A stretch of DNA of 64,000 nucleotides from Modicisalibacter tunisiensis (GCF_020148005.1 NZ_JAGXFD010000001.1:3155733-3219732), one strand, 5' to 3'; positions 43,852 to 54,471 are shown, numbered from the stretch's first letter. Notes: generated from the letters alone by a model not told the origin. Program-made: numbers and translations.

Positions 43852-45525
43852 ATGACTCACGCCCGCGCCTACGCGGCCGCCGACACCCTGATCGTCGGCG
43901 CCGGCCCCGCCGGCTGCCTGCTCGCCAAGCGCCTCTCGGAGGACCCGCACCACCGGGTCACCCTGGTCGAGGCCGGGGGACGCGACAACTACCCGTGGAT
44001 TCACATCCCGGTCGGCTACCTGTACTGCATCGGCAACCCGCGCACCGACTGGTGCTACCGCACCGAGGAGGAGGGCGGCCTCAACGGGCGCTCGCTAGGC
44101 TATCCCCGCGGCCGGGTACTGGGCGGCAGCTCGTCGATCAACGGCATGATCTACATGCGCGGCCAGGCCCGCGACTACGACCACTGGGCCGCGCTCGGCA
44201 ACGCCGGCTGGGACTGGCAGAGCGTGCTGCCCTACTTCCGACGCAGCGAGGACCACTATGCCGGCGCCAGCGACGCCCACGGCACCGGCGGCGAGTGGCG
44301 CGTCGAACGTCAGCGGCATCGCTGGGAGATCCTCGAGGCCTTCCGGGCCGCCTGCGCCGAGCAGGACATCCCGCCGATCGACGATTTCAACCTGGGCGAC
44401 AACGAGGGCAGCAGCTACTTCCAGGTCAACCAGCGTCGCGGCGTGCGCTGGAACGCCTCCAAGGCGTTTCTGAAGGGACTCGAGGCGCGCGAGAACTTCA
44501 CCCTGATCACCGACGCCGAGGTCGACCGCGTGCTGTTCGACACCGGCGGCGAGAAGCCCCGGGCCTGCGGCATCCGCGTGTGCCTCGACGGCGCCTTCCA
44601 GACACTGGCCGCCGACCAGGTGATTCTCTGTGCCGGCGCCATCGGCTCGCCGTCGATCCTCCAGCGTTCCGGGGTCGGCCCCCGGGCGCTGCTCGATGCC
44701 CTGGCCATCCCGCGGGTGCACGAGCTGCCGGGCGTCGGCGCCAACCTGCAGGATCACCTGCAGCTGCGCATGATCTATCGCATCCAGGGCGCCCGCACCC
44801 TCAACGAGATCGCCGGCTCCTGGCGGGGCAAGCTGGGCATGGCCTGGCAGTACCTGCTGAAGCGCAGCGGGCCCCTGACCATGGCGCCCAGCCAGCTCGG
44901 CGCCTTCGCCCGCTCCGACCCCGACCAGCCCAGCGCCAACCTGGAGTATCACGTTCAGCCGCTGTCGCTGCCCGCCTTCGGCGAGCCGCTGCACGACTTC
45001 CCCGCCTTCACCGCCTCGGTGTGCAACCTGCGGCCGGCCAGCCGCGGCCACGTGACGATTCGCTCCCGGGACATGCGCCAGCCGCCGCGCATCGCCCCCA
45101 ACTACCTGAGCGAGGCCGAGGACCGGCGCGTCGCGGTGGACGCGATTCGCCTCACGCGGCGCATCGCCGGCGCCCCGGCACTGGCCCCCTACCGCCCCGA
45201 GGAGATCAAGCCCGGCCCGGACTACCAGAGCGACGCGGCGCTGGCCGAGGCGGCGGGCGACATCGGCACCACCATCTTCCACCCGGTGGGCACCTGCAAG
45301 ATGGGTCAGAACCCGCAGGCGGTGGTGGACGACCGGCTGCGCGTGCACGGCCTGGATGGCCTGCGGGTGGTCGACGCCTCGATCATGCCCACCATCGTCT
45401 CCGGCAATACCTGCTCGCCGACCCTGATGATCGCCGAGAAGGCCGCGGCGATGATGCTCGAGGAGCGTCAGTGGCAGGCCATCGGTCGCGAGACGCCGGC
45501 CGCCGCCGAGGCGAATGTTTCCTGA
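43852..45525 (+). CDS. GMC-family FAD oxidoreductase (choline dehydrogenase-like)
   Basis: A 557-residue flavoprotein with the N-terminal ADP-binding VGAGPAGCLLAKRL, the GMC signatures RGRVLGGSSSINGMIYMRG and GAIGSPSILQRSGVG, and the C-terminal active-site His in HPVGTCKMG. Close relatives oxidise choline or aliphatic alcohols. betA is normally beside betB and betI, which are not here, so I leave the substrate open. The ATG at 43852 gives the family length; the frame extends upstream without conservation. Confidence 0.87.
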   Translation: MTHARAYAAADTLIVGAGPAGCLLAKRLSEDPHHRVTLVEAGGRDNYPWIHIPVGYLYCIGNPRTDWCYRTEEEGGLNGRSLGYPRGRVLGGSSSINGMIYMRGQARDYDHWAALGNAGWDWQSVLPYFRRSEDHYAGASDAHGTGGEWRVERQRHRWEILEAFRAACAEQDIPPIDDFNLGDNEGSSYFQVNQRRGVRWNASKAFLKGLEARENFTLITDAEVDRVLFDTGGEKPRACGIRVCLDGAFQTLAADQVILCAGAIGSPSILQRSGVGPRALLDALAIPRVHELPGVGANLQDHLQLRMIYRIQGARTLNEIAGSWRGKLGMAWQYLLKRSGPLTMAPSQLGAFARSDPDQPSANLEYHVQPLSLPAFGEPLHDFPAFTASVCNLRPASRGHVTIRSRDMRQPPRIAPNYLSEAEDRRVAVDAIRLTRRIAGAPALAPYRPEEIKPGPDYQSDAALAEAAGDIGTTIFHPVGTCKMGQNPQAVVDDRLRVHGLDGLRVVDASIMPTIVSGNTCSPTLMIAEKAAAMMLEERQWQAIGRETPAAAEANVS

Positions 45526-45589
45526 GAGGCTGTCATCCTCTGCGGGGAGCACACGGCACGAGGACGCAGGAAAGAAAGGACAGAAAGGA

Positions 45590-45614
45590 AAAACGGCCCG
45601 CAGGGCGCGGGCCG
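45590..45614 (-). terminator. Terminator of the OsmC-family gene
   Basis: CGGCCCGC (45594-45601) and GCGGGCCG (45607-45614) form a perfect stem; read on the minus strand it is followed by TTTTTCC. It lies 23 bp beyond the osmC stop. Confidence 0.85.
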
Positions 45615-45636
45615 CACAGCGAGAAACGGCGAGCCG

Positions 45637-46065
45637 TCAGTCAAGACGCGCCTCCAGGGTGATCTCGGCGTTGAACAGCTTGGACACCGGACACCCCGCC
45701 TTGGCCTTGTCGGCGCAACGCTGGAAGACGTCCGCATCGGCACCGGGGATCCGGGCCCGGGTTTCCAGATGGATGGCCGGGATGCTGAAGCCCTCGTCAT
45801 CCTGCACCAGCGACACGGTCGCCCGGGTATCGATGGCTTCAGGCTCCAGACCTTCCTCGCCGAGGATCATCGACAGCGCCATCGAGAAGCAGCTGGCATG
45901 GGCGGCGCCGATGAGCTCCTCGGGGTTGGTCCCGGCCTGCCCCTCGAAGCGCGTGTTGAAACCGTAGGGGTTGGCCTCGAGCGCCCCGCTCTCGGTGGAC
46001 ACCTGACCCTTGCCCCTTTTCAGGCTGCCCTGCCACTGGGCCGACCCCTGCTTCTTGATCGTCAT
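45637..46065 (-). CDS. osmC: OsmC-family organic hydroperoxide reductase
   Basis: A 142-residue peroxidase that reduces organic hydroperoxides. The two catalytic cysteines are C59 (AAHASCFSMALS) and C125 (KAGCPVSKLF), the same positions as in E. coli OsmC. The opening MTIKKQGSAQWQG also matches. The ATG at 46065 has AAAGGAGG upstream; an in-frame ATG at 46119 would add 18 residues. Confidence 0.93.
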   Translation of the reverse strand: MTIKKQGSAQWQGSLKRGKGQVSTESGALEANPYGFNTRFEGQAGTNPEELIGAAHASCFSMALSMILGEEGLEPEAIDTRATVSLVQDDEGFSIPAIHLETRARIPGADADVFQRCADKAKAGCPVSKLFNAEITLEARLD

Positions 46066-46157
46066 GTACTGCCTCCTTTCCGTGATGACGTGGCGGCGCG
46101 TCGGCGCCGCTTCGCTCACTGTAGTGCATGCCGACGAGTCCGGCGCACTTCAAGGGC

Positions 46158-46733
46158 TCAGCTGTCCGACGCCTTCGCATCCTCCCGGCAGGCGGCCAGT
46201 GCAGCGGCCACCTCGGCCTGCCCCAGGCCGCGCAGTCGCGCCATGTTGCGTTCGGGGATGCTCTCGGGGTCCGGGTAGTCCTCGAGCGCCCGACTCAGGC
46301 TCGCCTCGCGCAGCAGGTGCAGCATCGGCCAGGGCGAGCGATTGGTGGCGTTGGCCGGGTCGTCGGGCTCGGCATCCGCGAAGCAGTAGTCCGGATGAAA
46401 GCTCGCCAGCTGGTAGCGCCCGGTGTAGCCCTCGAGGTCGAGCAGGCGTTCCGCCAGGTCCAGCAGATCCAGGTAGTCGTCGAAGGCCGCCACCGCCCCG
46501 GTCAGGATCAGCAGCGTCGTCTCCACCGTCTCGTCGGCATCGAGGCGGCGGCACTCCTCGATCAGGGCCTGCAGCACGGCCTCGGTGTTTCTCGACGCCA
46601 CGGTGATGTAGCGCACCCGCTCGCGACGCACTTCGGGCGCGGCAAAGGGGCACAGGTTGTGGGCGATCACGAAACGCGTCACCCAGGCACGGGTGGCGGC
46701 GATCGCGGCCGTCTCGACGGTCGAGGAAGACAT
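46158..46733 (-). CDS. DUF1415-family protein
   Basis: A 191-residue protein of the widely conserved but uncharacterised DUF1415 family, recognised by WVTRFVIAHNLCPFA near the start, FDDYLDLLDLAERLL and the YQLASFHPDYCFA segment. No signal peptide or membrane helix is visible, so it should be cytosolic. It precedes osmC on the same strand with a gap of about 90 bp. Function unknown. Confidence 0.85.
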   Translation of the reverse strand: MSSSTVETAAIAATRAWVTRFVIAHNLCPFAAPEVRRERVRYITVASRNTEAVLQALIEECRRLDADETVETTLLILTGAVAAFDDYLDLLDLAERLLDLEGYTGRYQLASFHPDYCFADAEPDDPANATNRSPWPMLHLLREASLSRALEDYPDPESIPERNMARLRGLGQAEVAAALAACREDAKASDS

Positions 46734-46834
46734 GGCACGCTCTCATGGCAGAAGGCCGTGCAGTATAGCCCTTGCAGCACTGCGGCGCCTGGCCCACCAT
46801 GAGTGGAAATCATTACCACATAGTGGAGGCCATC

Positions 46835-47725
46835 GTGCCCGACACCCGCACCACCGTCACCCTGCCGGCCACCGCCACGGCCTCGGCCGTCACCCTGCCC
46901 GCGCTCGGCCAGGGCACCTGGTACATGGGCGAGGGACGCGCCCCGCGCGACGCCGAGGTTCGTGCCCTGCAGCAGGGGCTCGACCTGGGACTGACCCTGA
47001 TCGACACCGCCGAGATGTACGCCGACGGCGGCGCCGAGGAGGTCGTCGGCGACGCCCTGCGCGGGCGGCGCGACGAGGCCTTCCTGGTGTCCAAGGTCTA
47101 TCCCTGGAACGCCGGGCGCGACAGTGCCATCGCCGCCTGCGAGCGCAGCCTCGCGCGGCTGGGCACCGACCATCTCGACCTCTACCTGCTGCACTGGCCG
47201 GGCAACATCCCCCTCGACGAGACCCTGGAGGCCTTCGAGCGCCTGCTCGAGCAGGGCAAGATCCGCCGCTTCGGCGTCTCCAACTTCGACCTCGACGACC
47301 TGCAGGCCCTCTGGTCACTGCCCGGCGGCGAGCGCTGTGCGGTCAACCAGGTGCTCTATCATCTGGGCTCGCGCGGCATCGAGCACAGCCTGCTGCCCCG
47401 CCAGCGCGAACGCGACCTGCCGACCATGGCCTACTGCCCGCTGGCCCAGGGCGGCCGCCTGCGCCGCGACCTGCTCGGCCATGCCGAGGTGCGAGCCGTG
47501 GCCGAGGCGCACGGTGCCACCCCGGAGCAGGTGCTGCTGGCCTGGGCGATTCGCCCCGCCCCCGACGGACGACGCGACGTGATCGCCATTCCCAAGGCGG
47601 TGCAGCCCGAGCACGTCCGCGCCAACGCCGAGGCCCTGACGCTGCGCCTCGACACCACGGCCCTGGCCCGGCTGGACGCCGCCTTCCCGGCGCCCGAGCG
47701 CAAGCCCCCGCTGGATATCGTGTAA
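46835..47725 (+). CDS. Aldo/keto reductase (YeaE-like)
   Basis: A 296-residue NADPH-dependent carbonyl reductase with the family tetrad: Asp and Tyr in IDTAEMYADGGAE, Lys in LVSKVYPWN and His in LLHWPGN. The C-terminal cofactor segment VIAIPKAVQPEHVRANAEA is present. I chose the GTG at 46835, which has a perfect GGAGG five bases upstream; an ATG at 46799 is possible but lacks a good ribosome-binding site. Related to methylglyoxal reductases; the physiological substrate is not evident. Confidence 0.87.
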   Translation: MPDTRTTVTLPATATASAVTLPALGQGTWYMGEGRAPRDAEVRALQQGLDLGLTLIDTAEMYADGGAEEVVGDALRGRRDEAFLVSKVYPWNAGRDSAIAACERSLARLGTDHLDLYLLHWPGNIPLDETLEAFERLLEQGKIRRFGVSNFDLDDLQALWSLPGGERCAVNQVLYHLGSRGIEHSLLPRQRERDLPTMAYCPLAQGGRLRRDLLGHAEVRAVAEAHGATPEQVLLAWAIRPAPDGRRDVIAIPKAVQPEHVRANAEALTLRLDTTALARLDAAFPAPERKPPLDIV

Positions 47726-47733
47726 ACGCGCCG

Positions 47734-48480
47734 CTACAGCAAGGAAGGCGCGCCGGGGTCACGGAACGCCCGGCCACGTCGTGAGGCCAGCCGATCCGCC
47801 AGCCGCGTCGGCTCCGGCAGCTTGGTGCGCCCCAGGCAGGCCAGCGTCCACTCCAGCGCCGTGGCCAGGCTCAGGCGATGACCGGGCGAGACGATCACCG
47901 GCTTGACCCGCTCCCGGGAACGCAGCACGGCGCCGATCACCACCCGGCCGTCGTCGTCCAGCGGCACGTCAGCCGGGTCCTCGGCACGCCGGCGATCGGT
48001 CAGCGGCGTCCACTCGCCCTTCGCCGCCGGCACCTCGCCGTGACGGCCGCACAGGCGCTTCTTGGCCACCCCCAGGGTCGGCAGATCGAGCCACAGCCCC
48101 AGGTGCGCGGCGATGCCCAGCCGGCGAGGATGGGCGATGCCCTGCCCGTCGACCATCACCAGCTCGGGCCGCCGCGGCAGCTTGTCGAAGGCGCCCAGCG
48201 CGGCGGGAATCTCGCGAAACGACAGCAGGCCGGGAATGTAGGGCATGCGCGTGGGCTCGCGGTGCACCACCTGCTCCACCGTCTCGAGATCCGGCCAGCG
48301 CAGCACCACGACCGCCGCGCGGGTGGTCGCGCCGCCGTCCTCGAAACCGATATCCACCCCGGCGACATGCGTCACCGGATCACAGCGGTCGCGGCGTTCG
48401 AGCCGGGTGGCCAGGCGCGTCTGCAGCGCAATGGCTTCCTCCGGCGACAGGTCCCAGTCGTGCAAGGCGGTTCTCGGCAT
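47734..48480 (-). CDS. nfi: Deoxyinosine 3'-endonuclease (endonuclease V)
   Basis: This enzyme nicks DNA one base 3' of deaminated adenine (inosine). The 248 residues contain the metal-binding Asp in VAGVDIGFEDGG, the Glu-containing FREIPAALGAF (E. coli Glu89 region), the wedge motif RMPYIPGLLSFRE and LVMVDGQGIAHPRRLG. The ATG at 48480 has AGGAG at correct spacing. It is divergent from sbcD, another DNA-repair gene, with 72 bp between the starts. Confidence 0.93.
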   Translation of the reverse strand: MPRTALHDWDLSPEEAIALQTRLATRLERRDRCDPVTHVAGVDIGFEDGGATTRAAVVVLRWPDLETVEQVVHREPTRMPYIPGLLSFREIPAALGAFDKLPRRPELVMVDGQGIAHPRRLGIAAHLGLWLDLPTLGVAKKRLCGRHGEVPAAKGEWTPLTDRRRAEDPADVPLDDDGRVVIGAVLRSRERVKPVIVSPGHRLSLATALEWTLACLGRTKLPEPTRLADRLASRRGRAFRDPGAPSLL

Positions 48481-48552
48481 GGAGGCTCCTGGTTCAGGGT
48501 GGTCACTAAGGTAGACTAGGGGTTTTGTCGCGCAAGGGAATCCCGGGCGTCC

Positions 48553-49800
48553 ATGCTGACACTTCTCCACACCGCCGACTGGCACCTCGGCCAGAGCTTT
48601 CATGGCCAGGAGCGCCACGCCGAGCATCGCGCCTTCCTCGACTGGCTGCTCGACACGCTCGCCACGCGCCGCCCCGACGCCCTGCTCGTCGCCGGCGATC
48701 TCTTCGACGTGGTCAATCCCTCGCTGCGCGCCCAGGGGCTGCTCTATGACTTCATCGTCGCCGCCCACGAGCGCCTGCCGACGCTCGACATCGTGCTGAT
48801 CGCCGGCAATCACGACAGCGGCAACCGCATCGAACTGCCCGCGCCGCTGCTCGCCCGGCTGCGCACCCACGCCCGGGGCCGGGTCCACTGGCGCGACGAC
48901 GGCCGCCTCGACGCCGAGCGCCTGCTGGTGCCGCTCACCGATGCCGAGGGCGAAACCCGCGCCTGGTGCCTGGCCCTGCCCTTCCTGCGCCCCGCCGAGG
49001 TGACCGGCCGCCGCGAGGGCGAGACGCAGGCCGACGACTACGTGTCCGGCATCACCCGGGTTCACCACGAGCTGATCGCCGCCGCCCGCCGGCGACGCGC
49101 TCCCGGTCAGGCGCTCGTCGCCATGAGCCATGCCCATCTGCAGGGCGCGGCGGTGTCCGAGGCCAGCGAACGGCCGATCGTCATCGGCGGCGAGGAAGCC
49201 GTCTCCGCCGCGCTGTTTCCCGACGACATCGCCTATGTGGCGCTCGGCCACCTGCATCGCGCCCAGCAGGTCGGCGAGACACGCATCCGCTACAGCGGCA
49301 GCCCGCTGCCGATGGCCTTCAGCGAGGTCGACTACGCCCACCAGGTCGTCGAGATCACCCTCGACGGCGAGCGGCTGCGCACCGTGGACGCCCTGCCCGT
49401 GCCGCGCCCGGTGGCCATGCATCGCCTCGGCCCGGCCTCCCTGGACACGGTGCTGGCCGAGCTCGACGCCCTCGACGACGACCCCGACAGCCCCCGCGAG
49501 ACCTGGCCCTGGCTGGAGATCCGCGTCGATCTCGACGCCCCCCTGCCCGACCTGCGCGCGCGGGTCGAGGCGGCGCTGGCGGGTCGCGGTCTGCGCCTGC
49601 TGCGTCTGGCCCGCCGGCTGCCCGAGGCGGCGACCCCCGACGCCCCCGCCCGGGTCGACCTGCAGGCGCTCGGCCCGCGCCGGCTCTTCGCGCGCCGCTG
49701 GCAGGACCGCTGGGGCGAGCCGCCGGGCGATGACGTGCTCGCCGACTTCGACCGGCTGCGCCAGGACGTGCTGGATGCCGACGCGGAGGACGGCGCATGA
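48553..49800 (+). CDS. sbcD: Exonuclease subunit SbcD
   Basis: The Mre11-type nuclease of the SbcCD complex, which cuts DNA hairpins and processes ends. The 415 residues hold the phosphoesterase metal motifs HTADWHLGQ (D9, H11), VAGDLFDV and IAGNHDSGNR, and further SHAHLQG and LGHLHRAQ. The stop overlaps the sbcC start by four bases. Confidence 0.96.
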   Translation: MLTLLHTADWHLGQSFHGQERHAEHRAFLDWLLDTLATRRPDALLVAGDLFDVVNPSLRAQGLLYDFIVAAHERLPTLDIVLIAGNHDSGNRIELPAPLLARLRTHARGRVHWRDDGRLDAERLLVPLTDAEGETRAWCLALPFLRPAEVTGRREGETQADDYVSGITRVHHELIAAARRRRAPGQALVAMSHAHLQGAAVSEASERPIVIGGEEAVSAALFPDDIAYVALGHLHRAQQVGETRIRYSGSPLPMAFSEVDYAHQVVEITLDGERLRTVDALPVPRPVAMHRLGPASLDTVLAELDALDDDPDSPRETWPWLEIRVDLDAPLPDLRARVEAALAGRGLRLLRLARRLPEAATPDAPARVDLQALGPRRLFARRWQDRWGEPPGDDVLADFDRLRQDVLDADAEDGA

Positions 49801-52800
49801 AGATCCTCGCCCTGCGCCTGGCCAACCTGGCCTCGCTGCCCGGCCCGCTCGAGCTCGACTTCACCCGCGGCCCGCTCGCCGAGTCCAGCCTGTTCGCCAT
49901 CACCGGCCCCACCGGCGCCGGCAAGAGCACCCTGCTCGACGCCCTGTGCCTGGCGCTGTACGGCAACACGCCGCGCCTGCGCCAGGCGCCCCAGCGCGAC
50001 AGTCAGGTCACCGACGCCGCCGGGGTCATGCTGACCACCGCCGACCCGCGCACCCTGCTGCGTCGCGGCACCGCCGCCGGCCATGCCGAGGTCGACTTCG
50101 TCGGCCGCGACGGCCGCCGCTACCGCGCCCGCTGGGCGGTGCGCCGCGCCCGAGAGAAGGTCGACGGCCGTCTGCAGGCCGCCGAGCAGTCGCTGCGTGA
50201 TCTCGACGACGACCGCCTTCTGACCGCCCAGAAGCGCGAGTTCGACCGCCTGCTGCCCGAGCGCCTGGGACTCTCCTTCGAGCAGTTCACCCGCGCCGTG
50301 CTGCTGGCCCAGAGCGAGTTCGCCGCCTTCCTCAAGGCCGACGACAACGCCCGCAGCGACCTGCTGGAACGCCTGACCGGCACCCGCGAATACTCCGCCA
50401 TCTCGATGGCCGCCTTCCGTCGCGCCAGCGAGGCCAGACAAGCCGTCGAAAAGCTCGAGACCCGGCTCGCCGACGACCTGCCCGCCGACGCCGAGGCCCG
50501 CGACGAACTCGAGCAGCGCACCGAGGCCGCCCAGCGCGAGCTGGACACTTGTCAGAACCAGGCCGCCCGCCTGGAGAGCCGCGAGCAGTGGCACACCGCC
50601 GATGCACGGCTGCGCGAGGCCTGTGCCGAGGGCCGGCATCAGCAGGAGGACGCCGAGACCCGCTGGCGGGCCCTGGCATCCGCCCGGGAGGATCAGGTCT
50701 GGCGACGGGTGATGCTCCCTCAGCGCCATCGGCTGACGCGCCAAGCCGAGCTGCCCGGCGAGATCGGCGCCCTGGCGGCGAACCACGAGAAGACGCGGCG
50801 AGCGCTCACCGACGCCGAGCGCGAATGGGAACAGGCCCGCCAGGCCAGCGAGGCCACCGAACGCACGTTGACGGAAGCCACCGAGGCACGCGGGCAGGCC
50901 GAGCCCGCGCTGCGCGACGCCCGCGAACTGGCCCAGCGGCTCGCGACCCGGGAGCAGCAACTGGCAGAACTCGAGCGCACCCACGAGGAGCGCCGTCGAC
51001 GCGCCGACTCCCTTGCCGAGCAGCGGCGCCAGGCCGACGACGCCCATGCCCGGCGGCGCGAGCAGCGCGACCGCTGGCACGCCGCCCTTCAGCGCCTGAT
51101 CGGCGACCATGACGGTCTGGACACTGCCCGACAGGCTGCCCAGCGGGTCCATGATGCGGCCGCCCAGCGCCGGCTCGCGCTGAGTGAACTGTACGGCCAC
51201 TGGCAGGCGACCTGTCGCGCCGACCAGCTCCATCAGACGCTGACGACGCGTCTGGCGGACAACGCGCAGCGACTCGAGGCCCTGCTCGCCCGGGGCCAGG
51301 CCGCCCGGCAGCGACTCGACGACGCCGAGCGCCATCTCACGAGCACTCGGGCCTTTGTCGAGCGCAGCCGCGCCGTGCGCAGCGAGAGCGTCATGCGCCT
51401 GCGCGAGGGCCTCGCGGACGGCGAGCCCTGCCCGGTATGCGGCGGGCTCGAGCATCCCTGGCGTCACCGGCCGCCCGTCTCGCCGGAGGCCGCCCAGCTC
51501 GCCGCCCAGCAGGCGGAAGAGGAGCGCCAGCTGGCAGACGCGCAGGATCAGCGCGATCGGGCCTACCAGCAGCGCTACGACATCGAAGGTGAATACCGCG
51601 CCCTGAAGGCCTCGGTGGCCCAGCAGCGCGAGGACCTCGGCAACGCCGACCGGCAGCGCGCCGAAGCGTATCGGACCCTCGACGCGCATCCGCTGCAGCC
51701 GGAGCTCATCGCCATCGCCGCCGAGGAGCGCGAAGCCTGGCTGGACCACCAGCAGCAGACCAGCGAGGCCCGGCGCACCGAGCATCGACGCGTCCTCGAC
51801 GAGCTGGCCCGGGCCGAGACCGAGCTCGCGCCGCTGAACCAGACGCTGCACCAGGACGAGGTCGAGCTCGCCCGGCTCGACTCGCGGCAGGCGGAGCTCG
51901 CGCAGGAACTCACCGAGCTGGCCGAACGGCTGCCGCCGCTGCGTCAGGCACGCGATGCCCTGGCCAGCGACCTCGGAACACGGCTCGGCGAGCACGCCTC
52001 GCCGGACGCCTGGCAGCAGCACCTCGACACCCGCCAGGAACACGCCCGCCAGGCCCGGGACGCCGCCCAGGCACGCCATCACCAGGCGCAGCGCGAACAT
52101 CAGCGTCTCGCCCAGCAGACAGACCACGAGGCCGAACACCTCGAGGCGCTGCGCCGCGAGCACGACACGCTCGCGCGCGAACTGGCCGACTGGCGCGCCG
52201 CCCATCCCGATCTGACCGATGACCGGCTCGCCCGCCTGCTGGCCCAGTCGGACGCGGAAGCCGAGCAGCAGGCGCGACAGGTGGCGGATGCCGAGACGGC
52301 CCGTCAGCAGGCCGCCACCCGCCTGGCCGAGCGCCGCCGGGCATTGCTCGACCACCGTCGTGGCCAGGGGCTGAGCGAAGGCGAGGAAACGGCGGAAATC
52401 CTGCTCGGCGATGCCGTCGAGGCCGCCATCGAGCGTCGTCGCCGTTCACTCGCCGAGGAACGCGCCGCCCTCGCGCCCCGGCTCGAGGCCGCGCAGCAGG
52501 CCCGCGACGCGGCCGTCCATGCCCTGCGCGACGACGATCGCAGGCGCGAGCGCCAGCAGGCCGGCCGGGCCGAGCTCGAGGCGGCGCGCGCCGAGTATCG
52601 CCGCTGGGGCAGCATCAGCGAGCTGATCGGTTCCGCCGACGGCAAGGCCTTCCGGCGCATCGCCCAGGCCTACAACCTCGAACAGCTCCTCGAGCACGCC
52701 AACGTGCATCTGGTCGGGCTGACGCGCCGCTACCGGCTGCTGCGCGGCGGCAGCGAGCTGGGCCTGCTGGTGGCCGACCTCGACATGGCCGACGAGCGCC

Positions 52801-53102
52801 GCTCGGTGCACTCGCTGTCCGGCGGCGAGACCTTCCTCGTCTCGCTGGCGCTGGCGCTGGGACTGGCCTCCATGGCCTCCGGGGAGCTCGTCATCGAGTC
52901 GCTGTTCATCGACGAGGGATTCGGCAGCCTCGACCCGCAGTCGCTGGCGCTGGCCATGGAAGCCCTCGACGGCCTGCAGGCCCAGGGCCGCCGCGTCGGC
53001 GTGATCTCCCACGTCCAGGAGATGCACGAGCGCATCCCGGTGCAGATCCGCGTGGAGCCGGAAGGCAACGGCACCAGCCGGGCCCGGCTGGTCGCGGGCT
53101 GA
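49797..53102 (+). CDS. sbcC: Exonuclease subunit SbcC
   Basis: The Rad50-type SMC ATPase partner of SbcD, 1101 residues. Walker A is at GPTGAGKST (K43); long coiled coils rich in Arg, Gln and Glu occupy most of the middle; the zinc hook CPVCG lies at C545 and C548; the ABC signature LSGGETFLVSLALALGL and Walker B LFIDEGFGSLD are near the end. It is longer than E. coli SbcC (1048), within the family range. Confidence 0.96.
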   Translation: MKILALRLANLASLPGPLELDFTRGPLAESSLFAITGPTGAGKSTLLDALCLALYGNTPRLRQAPQRDSQVTDAAGVMLTTADPRTLLRRGTAAGHAEVDFVGRDGRRYRARWAVRRAREKVDGRLQAAEQSLRDLDDDRLLTAQKREFDRLLPERLGLSFEQFTRAVLLAQSEFAAFLKADDNARSDLLERLTGTREYSAISMAAFRRASEARQAVEKLETRLADDLPADAEARDELEQRTEAAQRELDTCQNQAARLESREQWHTADARLREACAEGRHQQEDAETRWRALASAREDQVWRRVMLPQRHRLTRQAELPGEIGALAANHEKTRRALTDAEREWEQARQASEATERTLTEATEARGQAEPALRDARELAQRLATREQQLAELERTHEERRRRADSLAEQRRQADDAHARRREQRDRWHAALQRLIGDHDGLDTARQAAQRVHDAAAQRRLALSELYGHWQATCRADQLHQTLTTRLADNAQRLEALLARGQAARQRLDDAERHLTSTRAFVERSRAVRSESVMRLREGLADGEPCPVCGGLEHPWRHRPPVSPEAAQLAAQQAEEERQLADAQDQRDRAYQQRYDIEGEYRALKASVAQQREDLGNADRQRAEAYRTLDAHPLQPELIAIAAEEREAWLDHQQQTSEARRTEHRRVLDELARAETELAPLNQTLHQDEVELARLDSRQAELAQELTELAERLPPLRQARDALASDLGTRLGEHASPDAWQQHLDTRQEHARQARDAAQARHHQAQREHQRLAQQTDHEAEHLEALRREHDTLARELADWRAAHPDLTDDRLARLLAQSDAEAEQQARQVADAETARQQAATRLAERRRALLDHRRGQGLSEGEETAEILLGDAVEAAIERRRRSLAEERAALAPRLEAAQQARDAAVHALRDDDRRRERQQAGRAELEAARAEYRRWGSISELIGSADGKAFRRIAQAYNLEQLLEHANVHLVGLTRRYRLLRGGSELGLLVADLDMADERRSVHSLSGGETFLVSLALALGLASMASGELVIESLFIDEGFGSLDPQSLALAMEALDGLQAQGRRVGVISHVQEMHERIPVQIRVEPEGNGTSRARLVAG

Positions 53103-53126
53103 CAGGCGCGGCAGCCCTCCGCCTTC

Positions 53127-54305
53127 TCAGGCGAAGGCCTGAATGCCGGTCTGGGCGCGCCCCAGGATCAGCGCATGCACGTCGTGGGTACCCTCGTAGG
53201 TGTTGACCGTCTCCAGGTTGACCATGTGCCGCATCACGCCGTATTCCAGCGAGATGCCGTTGGCGCCGTGCATGTCGCGGGCCTGGCGGGCGATGGCCAG
53301 CGCCTTGCCGCTGTTGTTGCGCTTGATCAGCGAGATCATCTCCGGCGTGGCCTGGCCGGCGTCGAGCAGACGGCCGACGCGCAGGCAGGCCTCGAGCCCC
53401 AGGGCGATCTCGGTCTGCATGTCGGCCAGCTTGACCTGCACCAGCTGGGTCGCCGCCAGCGGGCGCCCGAACTGCCGGCGCTCGAGGGTGTAGCCGCGCG
53501 CGGCATGCCAGCAGAACTCGGCGGCGCCCATGGCGCCCCAGGCGATGCCGAAGCGCGCCTTGTTGAGGCAGCCGAAGGGCCCGGCCAGCCCGCCGGCATC
53601 CGGCAGCAGCGCCTCGTCGGGCACGAAGACGTCGTCGAGGACGATCTCGCCGGTCAGCGAGGCGCGCAGCGAGAGCTTGCCGTGGATGGTCGGGGTCGAG
53701 AAGCCCTCGGCACCGCGCTCGACGATGAAGCCCTTGATCTTGCCGTCGTGGGCATCGGAGCGCGCCCAGACGATGGCGATATCGGCGATCGGGCTGTTGG
53801 TGATCCACATCTTGCGGCCGTTCAGCCGGTAGCCGCCGTCGACCCGGCGCGCCCGGGTCTGCATGCCGCCGGGGTCGGAGCCGAAGTCGGGTTCGGTCAG
53901 CCCGAAGCAGCCCACGAGTTCGCCACTGGCCAGCCCGGGCAGGTAGCGGCGTTTCTGTGCCTCGCTGCCGTAGGCCTCGATGGGATGCATCACCAGCGAC
54001 GACTGCACGCTCATCGCCGAGCGGTAGCCGGAGTCGACGCGCTCCACCTCGCGGGCGATCAGGCCGTAGGCGACATGGCCGACACCGGCGCCACCGTAGG
54101 TCTCGGCGACGGTGGCACCGAGCAGGCCCAGCTCGCCCATCTCGCGCAGGATCTCGCGGTCGAAGCGCTCGTCCTCGAAGGCCTCTCGCACCCGTGGCTG
54201 CAGCTTCGCCTGGCAGTAGCCGCGCGCCATGGCCTGAACCTGGCGCTCGTCGTCGCTGAGCTGCTGTTCGAACAGCAGCGGGTCGTCCCACTGGAATCCA
54301 CTCAT
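53127..54305 (-). CDS. gcdH: Glutaryl-CoA dehydrogenase
   Basis: This FAD acyl-CoA dehydrogenase oxidises and decarboxylates glutaryl-CoA to crotonyl-CoA in lysine and tryptophan degradation. The 392 residues have [27 protein letters not shown] and the catalytic base E371 in [19 protein letters not shown], which is the GcdH rather than the generic acyl-CoA dehydrogenase pattern. In many genomes a LysR regulator and CoA transferase lie beside it; here argE is divergent. Confidence 0.92.
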   Translation of the reverse strand: MSGFQWDDPLLFEQQLSDDERQVQAMARGYCQAKLQPRVREAFEDERFDREILREMGELGLLGATVAETYGGAGVGHVAYGLIAREVERVDSGYRSAMSVQSSLVMHPIEAYGSEAQKRRYLPGLASGELVGCFGLTEPDFGSDPGGMQTRARRVDGGYRLNGRKMWITNSPIADIAIVWARSDAHDGKIKGFIVERGAEGFSTPTIHGKLSLRASLTGEIVLDDVFVPDEALLPDAGGLAGPFGCLNKARFGIAWGAMGAAEFCWHAARGYTLERRQFGRPLAATQLVQVKLADMQTEIALGLEACLRVGRLLDAGQATPEMISLIKRNNSGKALAIARQARDMHGANGISLEYGVMRHMVNLETVNTYEGTHDVHALILGRAQTGIQAFA

Positions 54306-54471
54306 CGTCGGCCTCGCGGAAAATGCATGAGCCGATGACTATAGCGCGCCTCTCGCGTCTCCCCCTATCGCCCCGGAGGCGATAACCGCTGCGATGCACC
54401 ATGCCGCCCTGCCGGTGGGGGCGGCCGCCATGCTAGGCTGTGCGGCAAACAACGCCCGGAGCCGTTCTCTC